From assembly GCA_045612065.1 (NCBI GenBank), contig JAZKYH010000014.1:1-64000 (forward strand): a stretch of DNA of 64,000 nt, read 5' to 3'. Positions 1 to 8,301 of the stretch are shown piece by piece (the first letter of the stretch is position 1; every line of letters starts with the position of its first letter). The notes beneath the pieces are model-generated. The model saw only the letters and a list, made by a program, of their open reading frames with translations. It had not been told where the DNA came from and did not search any database. This stretch comes from UBA1189 sp045612065 (lineage in GTDB: Bacteria > Bacteroidota > Bacteroidia > Bacteroidales > Bacteroidaceae). Position numbers and translations under genes: made by a program.

Positions 1-168
1 TATGGGATTATCTGAACCTGTTTTGGGTTGGGTTTCCCCATGTGAGGTCGTTACCCAATATTCCGGTGATGAGAAGTCATAAGTAATGGTTTCCGCACTT
101 AAAGGTCCGGCAACACATACCAAGCAGTTTATGAAAAAAAGTATGAGTTTCAGTCTTTTCATAATCAT
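1..168 (-). CDS. Partial secreted protein, N-terminus only
   Basis: Only the first 56 codons lie in the window; the gene runs off the left edge. The reading frame is open from ATG at 168 (or the in-frame ATG at 162, which gives MKRLKLILFFINCLVC) to position 1. The start is a typical signal peptide: two basic residues, a hydrophobic stretch, then a short polar region ending near LSAET. A purine-rich AAAGGTGAG lies just upstream, which is uncommon in Bacteroidetes. The exported part begins ITYDFSSPEYWVTT, compatible with a secreted or sorted surface protein, but the fragment is too short to assign a family. Confidence 0.6.
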   Translation of the reverse strand, partial: MIMKRLKLILFFINCLVCVAGPLSAETITYDFSSPEYWVTTSHGETQPKTGSDNPI

Positions 169-311
169 CTCACCTTTGCTAATGTAAAGGAGTTTTGGGT
201 GCGGTGGCTATATATAGAAGTATTATACAAAGTTCGCTAAGTTTTTAGAGATATGCAAGCTATTTTTCGGAAATCTTGGCAAGGGCTATGTAAGTTCGGT
301 GGGCTGTATAA

Positions 312-1433
312 TCATCTGCGATTCATCCTGTAGATGTTTCCTGCAACTGGGCGTACAATGTCGCGCAGTTCCAGTTCAAAGAGGGTGGCGCTTAATCGGT
401 GAACGGGCAGTCCAGTCTCCATGGCCAGCATGTTGATGGACAACCCATCGGTATGTTGTTCAAGGAGGCCGACGATGCGGTTCTCTTCGGTGTTGAGCTC
501 GGGGAACAAGGAGCGCTGTATGGCCTTTTCTTTAGGCCTTGGGTCAACATCCCATAGCATGTGTTCAATGAGGTCTTGGGCCGAGGTGATAAGGGCCGCT
601 TGGTTGTTTCGGATGAGGCGGTGGCACCCTGAGGAATAGGAGTCTCCGACGCGTCCGGGGAAGGCATAGCATCCTCTGTTATAGCTGTTTGCGATATGGG
701 CTGTGACTAATGCTCCCCCCTTGTCGGCCGATTCCACGACGATTGTGGCATCAGAGATGCCCGCCACGATGCGGTTTCGTTGCAGGAAGTTCTGCCGTTC
801 CGGTTCTGTGTGGCTGATGTATTCGGTGAGCAATCCTCCACATTGGGTCATCTGTGCTGCAGTGTTGCGGTGCACTGCGGGGTATATGCGGTCAAGTCCG
901 TGGGCGAGCACGCCTATGGTGGGCAGTCCCTGCTTGATGGCTGCGCGGTGTGCACACACGTCAATGCCATAGGCCAGTCCGCTGACGATGAGCAGGTCGG
1001 GGCATAGGGTTGCCAGGTCGCGCACAAGGCATTCGCAGAGGTCGCGTCCATATTCGGTGCATTTGCGTGTGCCCACAATGCTGATCACGCGGCGCGGGTT
1101 CAGTGTGGTGTTTCCGCGATAGAAGAGTAGGATAGGTGCATCATCACATTCGCGCAGTCGTGCGGGGTATGCCTCATCATGGAAGCCAATACTGTTGATG
1201 TGGTGCTTCTCAATGAACTCCAACTCCTGCTCGGCCCGATGATGCGCTGTGGGGCAGTCAAGGGCTTTGATGAGCGCAGGCTGTATCTGTGGAATCATTG
1301 ATACCAGTTCGTTGCGGTGCTCAAACAGCAGTGCCGCACTGCCCACGCTTTCGACGAGGCGTTTGGCGGTGATATTCCCTATGCCGGGGATGTGCTGTAG
1401 GGCGATGAGGCTCAATAATTCCTTGTTGTCCAT
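312..1433 (-). CDS. dprA: DNA-processing protein DprA (Smf)
   Basis: DprA binds incoming single-stranded DNA in the cytoplasm and loads RecA during natural transformation. The 373-residue protein has the family order: an N-terminal helix-hairpin-helix (PGIG at residues 16-19), a Rossmann-like DprA core starting at SIVGTRKCTEYG (about 118-129) with SGLAYGIDVCAHRAAI, GGLLTEY and RNRIVAGIS motifs, and a C-terminal winged helix (about 315-365) ending in GNIYRMNRR. Length is normal for the family. The next gene upstream on the same strand, a thioesterase, ends 9 nt before this start, a common Bacteroidetes arrangement and likely the same transcript. No defect is visible. Confidence 0.96.
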   Translation of the reverse strand: MDNKELLSLIALQHIPGIGNITAKRLVESVGSAALLFEHRNELVSMIPQIQPALIKALDCPTAHHRAEQELEFIEKHHINSIGFHDEAYPARLRECDDAPILLFYRGNTTLNPRRVISIVGTRKCTEYGRDLCECLVRDLATLCPDLLIVSGLAYGIDVCAHRAAIKQGLPTIGVLAHGLDRIYPAVHRNTAAQMTQCGGLLTEYISHTEPERQNFLQRNRIVAGISDATIVVESADKGGALVTAHIANSYNRGCYAFPGRVGDSYSSGCHRLIRNNQAALITSAQDLIEHMLWDVDPRPKEKAIQRSLFPELNTEENRIVGLLEQHTDGLSINMLAMETGLPVHRLSATLFELELRDIVRPVAGNIYRMNRR

Positions 1434-1442
1434 GCTGCGGTC

Positions 1443-1853
1443 CTATTTATTAAGGAGGTGTCCCTCAAGGATGCTGTCGTAGGGGGTTGTGCGCACGAGC
1501 TTTCCATTGTGTATGCACACACTTTCCACGGTACCCTTCAGGCAGATCTTGCCGTCCGATACGCGCACTATTTCTTGGTGGAATACGCACTTGATGCCCT
1601 CGCGTGTGACATAGAGTTGTGAGCGGAATTCATCGCGGCTTCGGAGTGGCGACTTGTAGTTAAGTGTCACTTTCGATACCACAAAATCATAGCCTGCAGC
1701 GCTCATGTCGGCAAAGCTCAATCCTATCGAAAGGAGGAACTCGTGGCGGGTGTGCTCCAAGTAGTGCTGGTAGTTGGCATTGTTGACGATGCCTTGCAGG
1801 TCGCATTCATAGTCGCGCACCTTCATGAGCAGTTCGTAGCTGAATTCTTTCAT
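1443..1853 (-). CDS. Acyl-CoA thioesterase, 4HBT / YbgC-like hotdog fold
   Basis: A 136-residue single hotdog-fold domain. The N-terminal part MKVRDYECDLQGIVNNANY carries the 4HBT signature in which the Asp of DxxGIVNN is the expected catalytic residue, followed by YLEHTRHEFL as in YbgC-type enzymes. Such enzymes hydrolyse acyl-CoA thioesters in the cytoplasm; the substrate cannot be read from sequence. It lies directly upstream of dprA with a 9-nt gap, so the two are probably cotranscribed. A terminator of the upstream gene sits just before it. Confidence 0.9.
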   Translation of the reverse strand: MKEFSYELLMKVRDYECDLQGIVNNANYQHYLEHTRHEFLLSIGLSFADMSAAGYDFVVSKVTLNYKSPLRSRDEFRSQLYVTREGIKCVFHQEIVRVSDGKICLKGTVESVCIHNGKLVRTTPYDSILEGHLLNK

Positions 1854-1865
1854 AAGTAGTTGTAA

Positions 1866-1895
1866 AAAGGGCGGAATCTGTTAATCCCGCCCTTT
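1866..1895 (-). terminator. Rho-independent-type hairpin after the OmpA/TPR gene
   Basis: AAAGGGCGG at 1866-1874 pairs with CCGCCCTTT at 1887-1895. On the minus strand the hairpin follows the stop of the 1918-3648 gene and is followed by a run of T (from AAAAA at 1864-1868). It separates that gene from the thioesterase-dprA pair. Confidence 0.75.
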
Positions 1896-1917
1896 GTTTA
1901 TCTATTGAATAAGAAGA

Positions 1918-3648
1918 TTAGAGGTTTGCGAGTGCAGCAGCAAACTTCTTGAATTCCATATCCTTCTTAGCCTTCTCAGCGAGGCTTGCATCGAGCTTAA
2001 CAGCCTGTGCCAAGTTCTCAGCTACAGCAGCAGCGTTCTCGGTGCGAGCGCCTACGATAGCCTTGAGGTAGTAGGTGTAGCCGTCAACGTTCTCAACAGC
2101 GTCAAGTGTGCTCTTAGCAGCGGTGTACTGCTCTGACATGATCTGTGCAAGTGCAGCAGCGTTGCTCTTGGTGTCGCCGAATGCGCTTACAGCGCGCTCG
2201 TACTGGCCCTGTGCGATGTAGAGGTTACCAAGTGCAGCAGCGTTAGCCTCTGAATCGGTACCCTTAACGAGGTAGTTCTCAGCGTCAGCTACATTGCCCT
2301 CAATGAGTGCAATCATACCCAAGTTGGTGTTAACCTCAGCAGCATTAGCGTTCAACTTAGCAGCGCGGCTCAAGTAGTTCTTGGCAGCAGCATAGTCGCG
2401 TGCCTTGATTGCGGGCTCAGCGGGGTTGTTGTATGCGCGGTAGTCGTTAGCGAAGAGCTCGGTGGTCTTCTTGTAGATGGCAGCCTTCTCGTCGGCGCTC
2501 TCTACGAGAGTAGCAGCATAGAGGAGCTCCTCAACGCTGAGTACAGAAGCATCTTCCTTGAAAGCAGCGAGGATCTCGTCGTCAGAACGGCCAATGAGCT
2601 GGTAGTTCAAGGTGAGACGTGCACGACGCAACTGGGGAAGAACCTCCTCGGCCAACTCGCTGTATACAGAAGAGATGTTCTTGATTTCACGCTCTCTTGC
2701 CTCGGGGTCATTGTACATAGAAAGTACGCGGAGGATGAGTTCCTTGTCGGCGATGTTAGAGCCAGCAACCAACTCCTGGAAACCTTCCCAGTCCTCAGCG
2801 GTGTACTTAGCGTCAACGTTAGCTTCAACCTTGTTCTTCTTGAGGAATTTAGCAACGTGCTTTTCAGCGTTTTTCTCACGCTGTGTAGCGAGGCGGTCGT
2901 TGAGGTCGAGAGCACCATCGGGTGAAGCGTATGCTGATACCTCGATGTTCTCAATTACTTTGTTCTCAGTGTCAGCGTATACCTCCTTCACAGTAGCATT
3001 GAACTCCTTCATCTGGTCAGAGTTGGTCTCGCTCCAACGAAGGTTTGCTTGCTGGATAAGGAACATGATGTTAGCCTGCTTAGCCTGCTTGATTACGCGC
3101 TGGAATGCATCAGCTGCATTGGCGGGCTTGGTAGAAGCTGTAGTCTGAGCATACAACTCTGCTGTAGCCAACACACCGTCAGCAACCTTGATTGAAGCCA
3201 AAGTCTTCTTCTCGCCGTTCTCAAGACGGATCCAACCATCTGAGGGAGCAGCAATCTGCTTTGTCAATGCGGTAAGTTCTACATAGAGCTCAGACTTAGC
3301 CATCTCAGGAACATAGTCAAATGTGCTCTTCATTGTGAAGTTGCCACCAGTCTTGTAGGGGATAACTTGATTGTTGCCCTCTACTTTCTCGCCGATGAAG
3401 GTGTATGTGTCACCGCTTACAGAACCACCCTCCCACTTCAATACGGGAGTAGCAAGGATAACAGCCTTCTTGGGGAAGAACTTCTCGGGGAATGTACCTG
3501 AAATGGTTACAGGAACTTCACCGTTTACAGCCTCAAGAACTTGAGGAGTAACAGCGAAATACTTGGATGACATCTCACCAAGCTTATTGCTGCAAGAACA
3601 GAGCATGAGCAATGAAGCTGCAAGTACTGATAAATGAATTTTTTTCAT
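1918..3648 (-). CDS. Lipoprotein with OmpA-like domain and TPR repeats
   Basis: The 576-residue product starts with a lipoprotein signal (MKKIHLSVLAASLLMLCSCS, lipobox Cys near 18-19) and should be anchored in the outer membrane facing the periplasm. Residues about 30-165 are a beta-rich region. The middle holds an OmpA-like peptidoglycan-binding motif (SAYASPDGALDLNDRLATQR, about 240-260). The C-terminal 200 residues are Ala-rich TPR-type helical repeats (YLSRAAKLNANAAEVNTNLG, YIAQGQYERAVSAFGD). This architecture is frequent in Bacteroidales, with an unspecified envelope role. The gene is monocistronic: its own -7 box lies at 3698-3705 and a terminator follows at 1866-1895. Confidence 0.82.
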   Translation of the reverse strand: MKKIHLSVLAASLLMLCSCSNKLGEMSSKYFAVTPQVLEAVNGEVPVTISGTFPEKFFPKKAVILATPVLKWEGGSVSGDTYTFIGEKVEGNNQVIPYKTGGNFTMKSTFDYVPEMAKSELYVELTALTKQIAAPSDGWIRLENGEKKTLASIKVADGVLATAELYAQTTASTKPANAADAFQRVIKQAKQANIMFLIQQANLRWSETNSDQMKEFNATVKEVYADTENKVIENIEVSAYASPDGALDLNDRLATQREKNAEKHVAKFLKKNKVEANVDAKYTAEDWEGFQELVAGSNIADKELILRVLSMYNDPEAREREIKNISSVYSELAEEVLPQLRRARLTLNYQLIGRSDDEILAAFKEDASVLSVEELLYAATLVESADEKAAIYKKTTELFANDYRAYNNPAEPAIKARDYAAAKNYLSRAAKLNANAAEVNTNLGMIALIEGNVADAENYLVKGTDSEANAAALGNLYIAQGQYERAVSAFGDTKSNAAALAQIMSEQYTAAKSTLDAVENVDGYTYYLKAIVGARTENAAAVAENLAQAVKLDASLAEKAKKDMEFKKFAAALANL

Positions 3649-3697
3649 CGTGTTAATAAAAGGTTATAAATTATTGATAGTTTTCTCTTTCAATGTG

Positions 3698-3705
3698 CAA
3701 AGGTA
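3698..3705 (-). promoter_or_regulatory. Bacteroidetes -7 box for the OmpA/TPR gene
   Basis: TACCTTTG on the minus strand matches TAnnTTTG. It lies about 50 nt upstream of the ATG at 3648. No clear -33 TTG stands at the usual 19-21 bp distance. Confidence 0.5.
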
Positions 3706-3799
3706 GTTAACATTTACCGATTTTCCGTTATAAATCTTCTTTTTTTTATCTAATCGGTTGCTTAATAATTGTAAAAACCAACAAATTGCATAGTTGATA

Positions 3800-6334
3800 T
3801 TACAAATGACGCTTTGGATAGAGATCATTCCACCATTTGTCAGTACCTTGCAGGTAGCGGGCAAACCATGCCATGATGGTGTTATGCCAGAGTACTCGCT
3901 TGTCATAATCGGCCACAAAGTGGTCTTCGCCTTCGACTTGGATAAATTCAACCTCCTTACCCAAAATCTTCAGTGCATTGAAGAGCTGTATGCTTTCGCC
4001 GATGGGTACGTTGGTGTCTACGGTGCCATGGAGAAGGAGCAGCGGAGTATTGATCTTGTCGGCATTGAAGAGCGAGCCCTGCTTGGTGAAGAGGTCGGGG
4101 TTCTGCCAAGGATAGCTGTCTGCAGCAGCAATGGCATTGTAGCTGTATCCCCAATATCCCTCGCCCCAATAGCTGGTGACGTTGCTGATGCCGGCATGTG
4201 ATACGGCAGCGGCAAAGATATCGGTTTGAGTCTGCAAGTACTGAGTCATGAAACCTCCGTATGACGCTCCAAGGCATCCGATGCGCTCAGCGTCGACATA
4301 GGGATGCTCTGCGCAGAATTGCTTGGTGCCTTCGATGATGTCGTCGGCAGTGCGCTTACCCCACGCATTGACGTGGCGTGCAGCAAACTCCTGTCCATAG
4401 CCGAGCGTACCGCTGGGTTGGATGACGTAGACCACATAGTCACGTGAGGCAAACAGCTGTGCGCAGTAGGGGTTGCTGATACCCTTGACTGTGGGGGTAG
4501 TACCTCCATAATAATATACGATGAGGGGGTATTTCTTTTCGGGGTCAAATGAGGGAGGCAGGCTGTATTTGCCGTGGATGGTAGTACCGTCTGATGCTGT
4601 GAAGTTCCACTCATGGGTCTCACCCAACTCAATCTCATCAAGGATAGGCTTCATGGGGTCAGCGATAAGGCGTGAGGTTTTCTTCTTCATGTCATAGAGG
4701 TAGCCTACACCTGAGGTGTGGTCGTCTTGACCGTAATATGCAGCCATAGAGGCATTTTGTAAGGGGAGTGAGAACTTCTGGATGACTGAAACCTCCAGAG
4801 GCAGTTGCTCGAAAGCCTTCTTTGTAGTATTGTAGCGGTAGATGTTCACCTCGTCTTGGTCGTCGGTGGTGAAATAGATGTGCTTGTCAGCCACGTTCCA
4901 CTGCAAGAAGTTTACTGAGGGGGCAAAGTCTTTGGTGATGGGAGTCACCTCGCGTGTGGCGAGATTCATGATATAGGCCTGCTTGTCATAGTCGTTGGCA
5001 ATGGGGTGCGAACCGCAGTTCTTACCAATTCCATCGAATGATTCTGCACTTCCGAAGAAGATAGCCTGTGTTCCATCAGGAGAATATTTGGCACTGTTCA
5101 CGAAGCCGCTCTCATAGACGAGTGTATCTATCTTGTAGGTGTTGAGGTCGAGCTGATAGATGGAGGTACTTCCGAAGGGGCGTACGGTCACATTCTCTGC
5201 ATAGGTGCTGAAGAGAATCTTCTGTCCATCCTTGCTGATGTCGTGTAGGTTTGTGGTGTGGTAGCCATAGGTGAGGCGCTCTGTGGTGCCCTTCTTGACA
5301 TCGTACTTGGCGAGGAAGTTGCGTCCACGGAATCCGGGGATGCGGTCACGTGGGGTCATCACACGTTTCAGCGGACCCTGCTCGGCCTGTCCCTTCTCGT
5401 TGGGGTAGTAGATAAGGAAGTCCTCTGTAGGTGCCCAAGTGAATCCATCAGCGGGGATCTCTTTCAGCAGGACCTCCTCGGCGAATGTGGCGGGGTCGAA
5501 AAGTATGATGTTATTGCCTGTAGCTGCTGTAGCGGTGTAGTACATCTTGTCGCTCTTAGGCATCCAGCGCATACCGTCCTTTGCGTTGGCGATGAGTACT
5601 TTTCCTGTCTTTGTATCAGAGAGCTGGGCGTACACATGCTGGCGCCCCTTGCTGTAGTTGTTCCAATAGCGGGTATAGAGATATTTGCCGCTGGGGGAAA
5701 TGGCTACGTCGATAACTCGGTTACCATACACTGTGTTGTCCAATGTGAAGCGCTTCTTGAGGTCGTGGCCTGTAAATACGTTCACCTCTTCGTAGCCCTT
5801 GTCGGCCACCATCTCACACTTGAATGTGGGTGCAGCCTTGTCGTCCTTGTGTGCGAGGAACTTGATGGTTATCTCGTAGTTGCGTTCAGGCTCCATGCGT
5901 AGGGCAATGTCACGTGCAGCTCTTGCGTTGAGGCTATCTTCGGCATTCTCCTTCTTCATTCTCGATGCACCATTAACGAATGCTTCCCATCGTACGGGAG
6001 AGGTCACCTTGAGTCTGCCTTTCATGAATCTGTCGGCACGGATTTGTGTACTCACCACGTAGATGAGGTGCTCTCCGTCGGCCTTAGCCAGCGTGACGAA
6101 GCCTGTAGTGTCAGCCTCCATGGTTTGTGTGGTGTAGTTGTCCTGATTCAGCCCGATAGCTGTACTCAGCAGATTCTGGGTGTCGTACTTACGTCCTTCG
6201 GTGTTAATGCTGTCAGCGAGGACGGGTGTACGCAATGTCACAGCATCACGCACCTGATAACTCTCGATTACCTGGGCCTGAGTGCCCAAAGCCAAAGCCA
6301 CGAGGGTGGCGGCAAGCATAGTTCTTTTTTTCAT
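3800..6334 (-). CDS. Secreted S9-family prolyl oligopeptidase / DPP IV-like peptidase
   Basis: An 844-residue exported serine peptidase. The start at 6334 is chosen because MKKRTMLAATLVALALGTQAQ is a clean signal peptide; the open frame extends 17 codons upstream without signal-like sequence. The N-terminal two thirds have the features of a beta-propeller. The C-terminal alpha/beta-hydrolase domain contains the nucleophile motif GASYGGFMT, the Asp in HGTVDTNVP and the His in EGEDHFV, the complete S9 triad. Related enzymes remove di- or tripeptides after proline in the periplasm. A TATTTTTG -7-like box lies at 6383-6390. It is transcribed divergently from fabG. Confidence 0.92.
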   Translation of the reverse strand: MKKRTMLAATLVALALGTQAQVIESYQVRDAVTLRTPVLADSINTEGRKYDTQNLLSTAIGLNQDNYTTQTMEADTTGFVTLAKADGEHLIYVVSTQIRADRFMKGRLKVTSPVRWEAFVNGASRMKKENAEDSLNARAARDIALRMEPERNYEITIKFLAHKDDKAAPTFKCEMVADKGYEEVNVFTGHDLKKRFTLDNTVYGNRVIDVAISPSGKYLYTRYWNNYSKGRQHVYAQLSDTKTGKVLIANAKDGMRWMPKSDKMYYTATAATGNNIILFDPATFAEEVLLKEIPADGFTWAPTEDFLIYYPNEKGQAEQGPLKRVMTPRDRIPGFRGRNFLAKYDVKKGTTERLTYGYHTTNLHDISKDGQKILFSTYAENVTVRPFGSTSIYQLDLNTYKIDTLVYESGFVNSAKYSPDGTQAIFFGSAESFDGIGKNCGSHPIANDYDKQAYIMNLATREVTPITKDFAPSVNFLQWNVADKHIYFTTDDQDEVNIYRYNTTKKAFEQLPLEVSVIQKFSLPLQNASMAAYYGQDDHTSGVGYLYDMKKKTSRLIADPMKPILDEIELGETHEWNFTASDGTTIHGKYSLPPSFDPEKKYPLIVYYYGGTTPTVKGISNPYCAQLFASRDYVVYVIQPSGTLGYGQEFAARHVNAWGKRTADDIIEGTKQFCAEHPYVDAERIGCLGASYGGFMTQYLQTQTDIFAAAVSHAGISNVTSYWGEGYWGYSYNAIAAADSYPWQNPDLFTKQGSLFNADKINTPLLLLHGTVDTNVPIGESIQLFNALKILGKEVEFIQVEGEDHFVADYDKRVLWHNTIMAWFARYLQGTDKWWNDLYPKRHL

Positions 6335-6444
6335 CGTATTAATATGTATGTTTCCTTTCTTTATATTCTGGTGAATATGCTGCAAAAATAGTCAAAATTA
6401 TTGATAAATGGCTGCTGTTCTTTTCTTTTGTGTAAAACTATTTT

Positions 6445-6452
6445 TATCTTTG
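6445..6452 (+). promoter_or_regulatory. -7 box for fabG
   Basis: TATCTTTG is a perfect match to the Bacteroidetes -7 consensus and lies 52 nt upstream of the chosen fabG start. No good TTG is present at the expected -33 distance. Confidence 0.6.
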
Positions 6453-6504
6453 TACTACAAAAGTATACTTTTTGTATCATTCAAGACTAAAACTAGGACA
6501 CACT

Positions 6505-7254
6505 ATGGAAAAAATGTTAGAAGGAAAAGTGGCACTCGTTACAGGTGCATCACGTGGAATAGGTAAGGCTATTGCCTTGCGTTTTGCAGCTGAGGGTGCT
6601 GCCATTGCATTCACGCATGTCACTCCTGGTGCTGCCGCCGAGCAGACTGAGCAGGAGATTGCCGCACTTGGTGTGAAGGTGAAACGTTATGTGGCCGATG
6701 CTGCTGACTATGCAGCTACCGAGATGCTTGTGGCTGATGTGGTGAAGGAGTTCGGGCGAATCGATATCCTCGTAAACAATGCCGGTATCACGCGCGACGG
6801 GCTCCTTATGCGCATGAGCGAGCAGCAGTGGGATGAGGTTATCTCGGCCAACCTCAAATCGGCTTTCAACTTCTGCCGAGTATGTACCCCTGTTATGATG
6901 CGCCAGCGTTGCGGAAGCATCATCAATATGTCATCTGTAGTAGGCGTGCATGGCAACGCAGGTCAGTGCAACTACTCGGCCTCTAAGGCAGGCATCATCG
7001 GTTTGACCAAGAGCATCGCTGCCGAGCTGGGTTCACGTGGTGTACGTGCCAACGTCATCGCCCCAGGATTCATCAACACCGACATGACTGGCAAACTCAG
7101 CGAGGAATTGCGTGCCGAGTGGGCCAAGCAGATACCCTTGCGCCGTGCCGGAGAGGGCGACGATGTGGCTGGAGCGGCTCTTTTCTTGGCGTCGGATCTC
7201 GCAGCCTACGTTACGGGTCAGGTTCTCCAGGTAGATGGCGGTATGGCGATGTAA
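6505..7254 (+). CDS. fabG: 3-oxoacyl-[acyl-carrier-protein] reductase
   Basis: A 249-residue short-chain dehydrogenase/reductase that reduces 3-oxoacyl-ACP with NADPH in fatty-acid synthesis (cytoplasm). The cofactor motif TGASRGIG is near residue 15, NNAG near 90, and the catalytic Ser...Tyr-x-x-x-Lys is seen as SSVVG...YSASKAG. The C-terminus VTGQVLQVDGGMAM is the usual FabG ending. The start at 6505 (MEKMLEGKVALVTGASRGIG) is preferred over an in-frame upstream ATG at 6472 because the family starts close to the glycine motif and the -7 box lies at 6445-6452. Confidence 0.96.
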   Translation: MEKMLEGKVALVTGASRGIGKAIALRFAAEGAAIAFTHVTPGAAAEQTEQEIAALGVKVKRYVADAADYAATEMLVADVVKEFGRIDILVNNAGITRDGLLMRMSEQQWDEVISANLKSAFNFCRVCTPVMMRQRCGSIINMSSVVGVHGNAGQCNYSASKAGIIGLTKSIAAELGSRGVRANVIAPGFINTDMTGKLSEELRAEWAKQIPLRRAGEGDDVAGAALFLASDLAAYVTGQVLQVDGGMAM

Positions 7255-7329
7255 CATTTATAGGATGAATCTGCCGAAATCTGCTGGCTAGCTGACTGAG
7301 GCAATGTAATACGCTGTTCTTCTGGTATT

Positions 7330-7368
7330 GGTGCCAGTCAATCCTACTGACCGAGGTTGACTGGCACC
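7330..7368. repeat. 12-bp perfect inverted repeat, left boundary of VapE1/HU module
   Basis: GGTGCCAGTCAA (7330-7341) and TTGACTGGCACC (7357-7368) form a perfect 12-bp inverted repeat with a 15-nt loop. No T-tract follows, so it is a poor intrinsic terminator for fabG. It resembles the palindrome at 9637-9675 on the other side of the module: their central 27 nt match at about 19 positions. Confidence 0.7.
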
Positions 7369-7383
7369 GAATGTGTGATATCC

Positions 7384-8025
7384 TTAAAACCTCTCTGATG
7401 CAGGGGCGTAGAAACGACTGTTCTTGCGGCCCAAGGCACGCAGGCGACCCTCCTTGACGAAGAGGTTGAGGTACTTCGTAGCTAAATACTCTGAGCATTC
7501 GCACAGCTGCTCCATTTGGGAGCGGTAGATGTATTCGTGGTCTTCGAAGAAGGCACGCAGGCGATGCTCGGCAATCTCGCGGGTGAGCAGGGTGCGCACG
7601 GTGTGGCCGCCACTCACAATCTCAGCACCACGCATGGCCGCCTTCAGTTCCTTGCAAGGGCGGAAGGTGACACCCTTGACTGCCACATCGTGGTGGGTGA
7701 CACGGTCGGCCAAATACTTGGGCTCCTTCAATCCTAACTTTACGCTGAACGAACCTATCTCGTCAATCTGCACCGTACGTCCATCGAGCAGCGCCTCGCT
7801 CAGTTCATGGCCAAGCGCATTGAGCACGGCCACCACATCGGTCTTGGTGAGGCTACAGGCATGGCCTATGCGCTCGGCCATTTCTCTTGTTGTCACTGGC
7901 GCAGAGGCTACTACGCTCACCCCCATCAAGGGGTTCTTCTCGGTGGCTTCGCCTTGTAGGTCGAAGCGTGGGTTCAGTTGATAGGCAATCGTACCCGACT
8001 TCTTCGTTGCTTTTGTCTTTCTCAT
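7384..8025 (-). CDS. HU-family DNA-binding protein with C-terminal winged helix
   Basis: 213 residues from ATG at 8025 (MRKTKATKKSGTIAYQLNP); the open frame runs further upstream, but this would read through the repeat array at 8055-8124. Residues about 10-130 match the Bacteroidetes HU-like fold (TREMAERIGHACSLTKTDV, GRTVQIDEIGSFSVKLG, VTFRPCKELKAAM). After a linker, residues about 155-210 look like a winged helix (EHRLRAFFEDHEYIYRSQ, ATKYLNLFVKEGRL, FYAPAS). The HU part is the DNA-bending type; the second domain suggests specific recognition. It is divergent from the VapE1 gene and its own leader contains the repeat array, so autoregulation is an inference. Confidence 0.82.
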   Translation of the reverse strand: MRKTKATKKSGTIAYQLNPRFDLQGEATEKNPLMGVSVVASAPVTTREMAERIGHACSLTKTDVVAVLNALGHELSEALLDGRTVQIDEIGSFSVKLGLKEPKYLADRVTHHDVAVKGVTFRPCKELKAAMRGAEIVSGGHTVRTLLTREIAEHRLRAFFEDHEYIYRSQMEQLCECSEYLATKYLNLFVKEGRLRALGRKNSRFYAPASERF

Positions 8026-8054
8026 GACTCTTTCTATATTTTGAGTTTCTTGAC

Positions 8055-8124
8055 GGCGACCATGTGCGCAAATGGTCGCGACTATTCGCGTACATGGTGG
8101 CGAGCACTTGCGCAAATGGTCGCC
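8055..8124. repeat. Iteron-like array: four 15-bp sites, three at 22-bp period
   Basis: The 15-mer GCGCAAATGGTCGCG occurs at 8066-8080, as GCGTACATGGTGGCG at 8088-8102 and as GCGCAAATGGTCGCC at 8110-8124: three direct copies whose starts are exactly 22 bp apart. An inverted fourth copy (GGCGACCATGTGCGC, 8055-8069) overlaps the first by four bases. The array lies between the HU promoter and its start codon. It looks like operators for the neighbouring HU/winged-helix protein or replication-type iterons. Confidence 0.85.
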
Positions 8125-8148
8125 ATCAACAACACACAAATACAGTTG

Positions 8149-8179
8149 CAAATTTATGAAAAGACAAGCACTCGTGCAA
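8149..8179 (-). promoter_or_regulatory. Promoter of the HU/winged-helix gene
   Basis: On the minus strand a -33 TTG (8177-8179), a 20-bp spacer and TAAATTTG (8149-8156) match the Bacteroidetes consensus. The predicted start near 8142 gives a leader of about 115 nt that includes the whole repeat array. Confidence 0.7.
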
Positions 8180-8215
8180 GCATTTACCCACCGATTTTAT
8201 GTGGAGCGGTGAGTA

Positions 8216-8246
8216 TTGACATCGGGATTTTGAGGTTGTATCTTTG
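8216..8246 (+). promoter_or_regulatory. Promoter of the VapE1 gene
   Basis: TTG at 8216-8218, a 20-bp spacer and TATCTTTG at 8239-8246 match the consensus fully. The two divergent -33 elements are 36 bp apart. This promoter decides the start at 8302 rather than upstream codons of the same open frame. Confidence 0.75.
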
Positions 8247-8301
8247 TGCCATCAACGTTGACAAAACTAAAAAACTTATTAATTCAAAAACTCAAAACAG
8301 C

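Noticed and set aside
8055..8124. Possible CRISPR repeats
   Set aside because: 15-bp units with 7-bp gaps, one inverted; this is operator or iteron structure.
8026..8151. Upstream extension of the HU frame
   Set aside because: It would translate the repeat array and overlap the promoter; the ATG at 8025 is better placed.
7978..8301. Upstream extension of the VapE1 frame
   Set aside because: It passes through both divergent promoters and the array; no family similarity.
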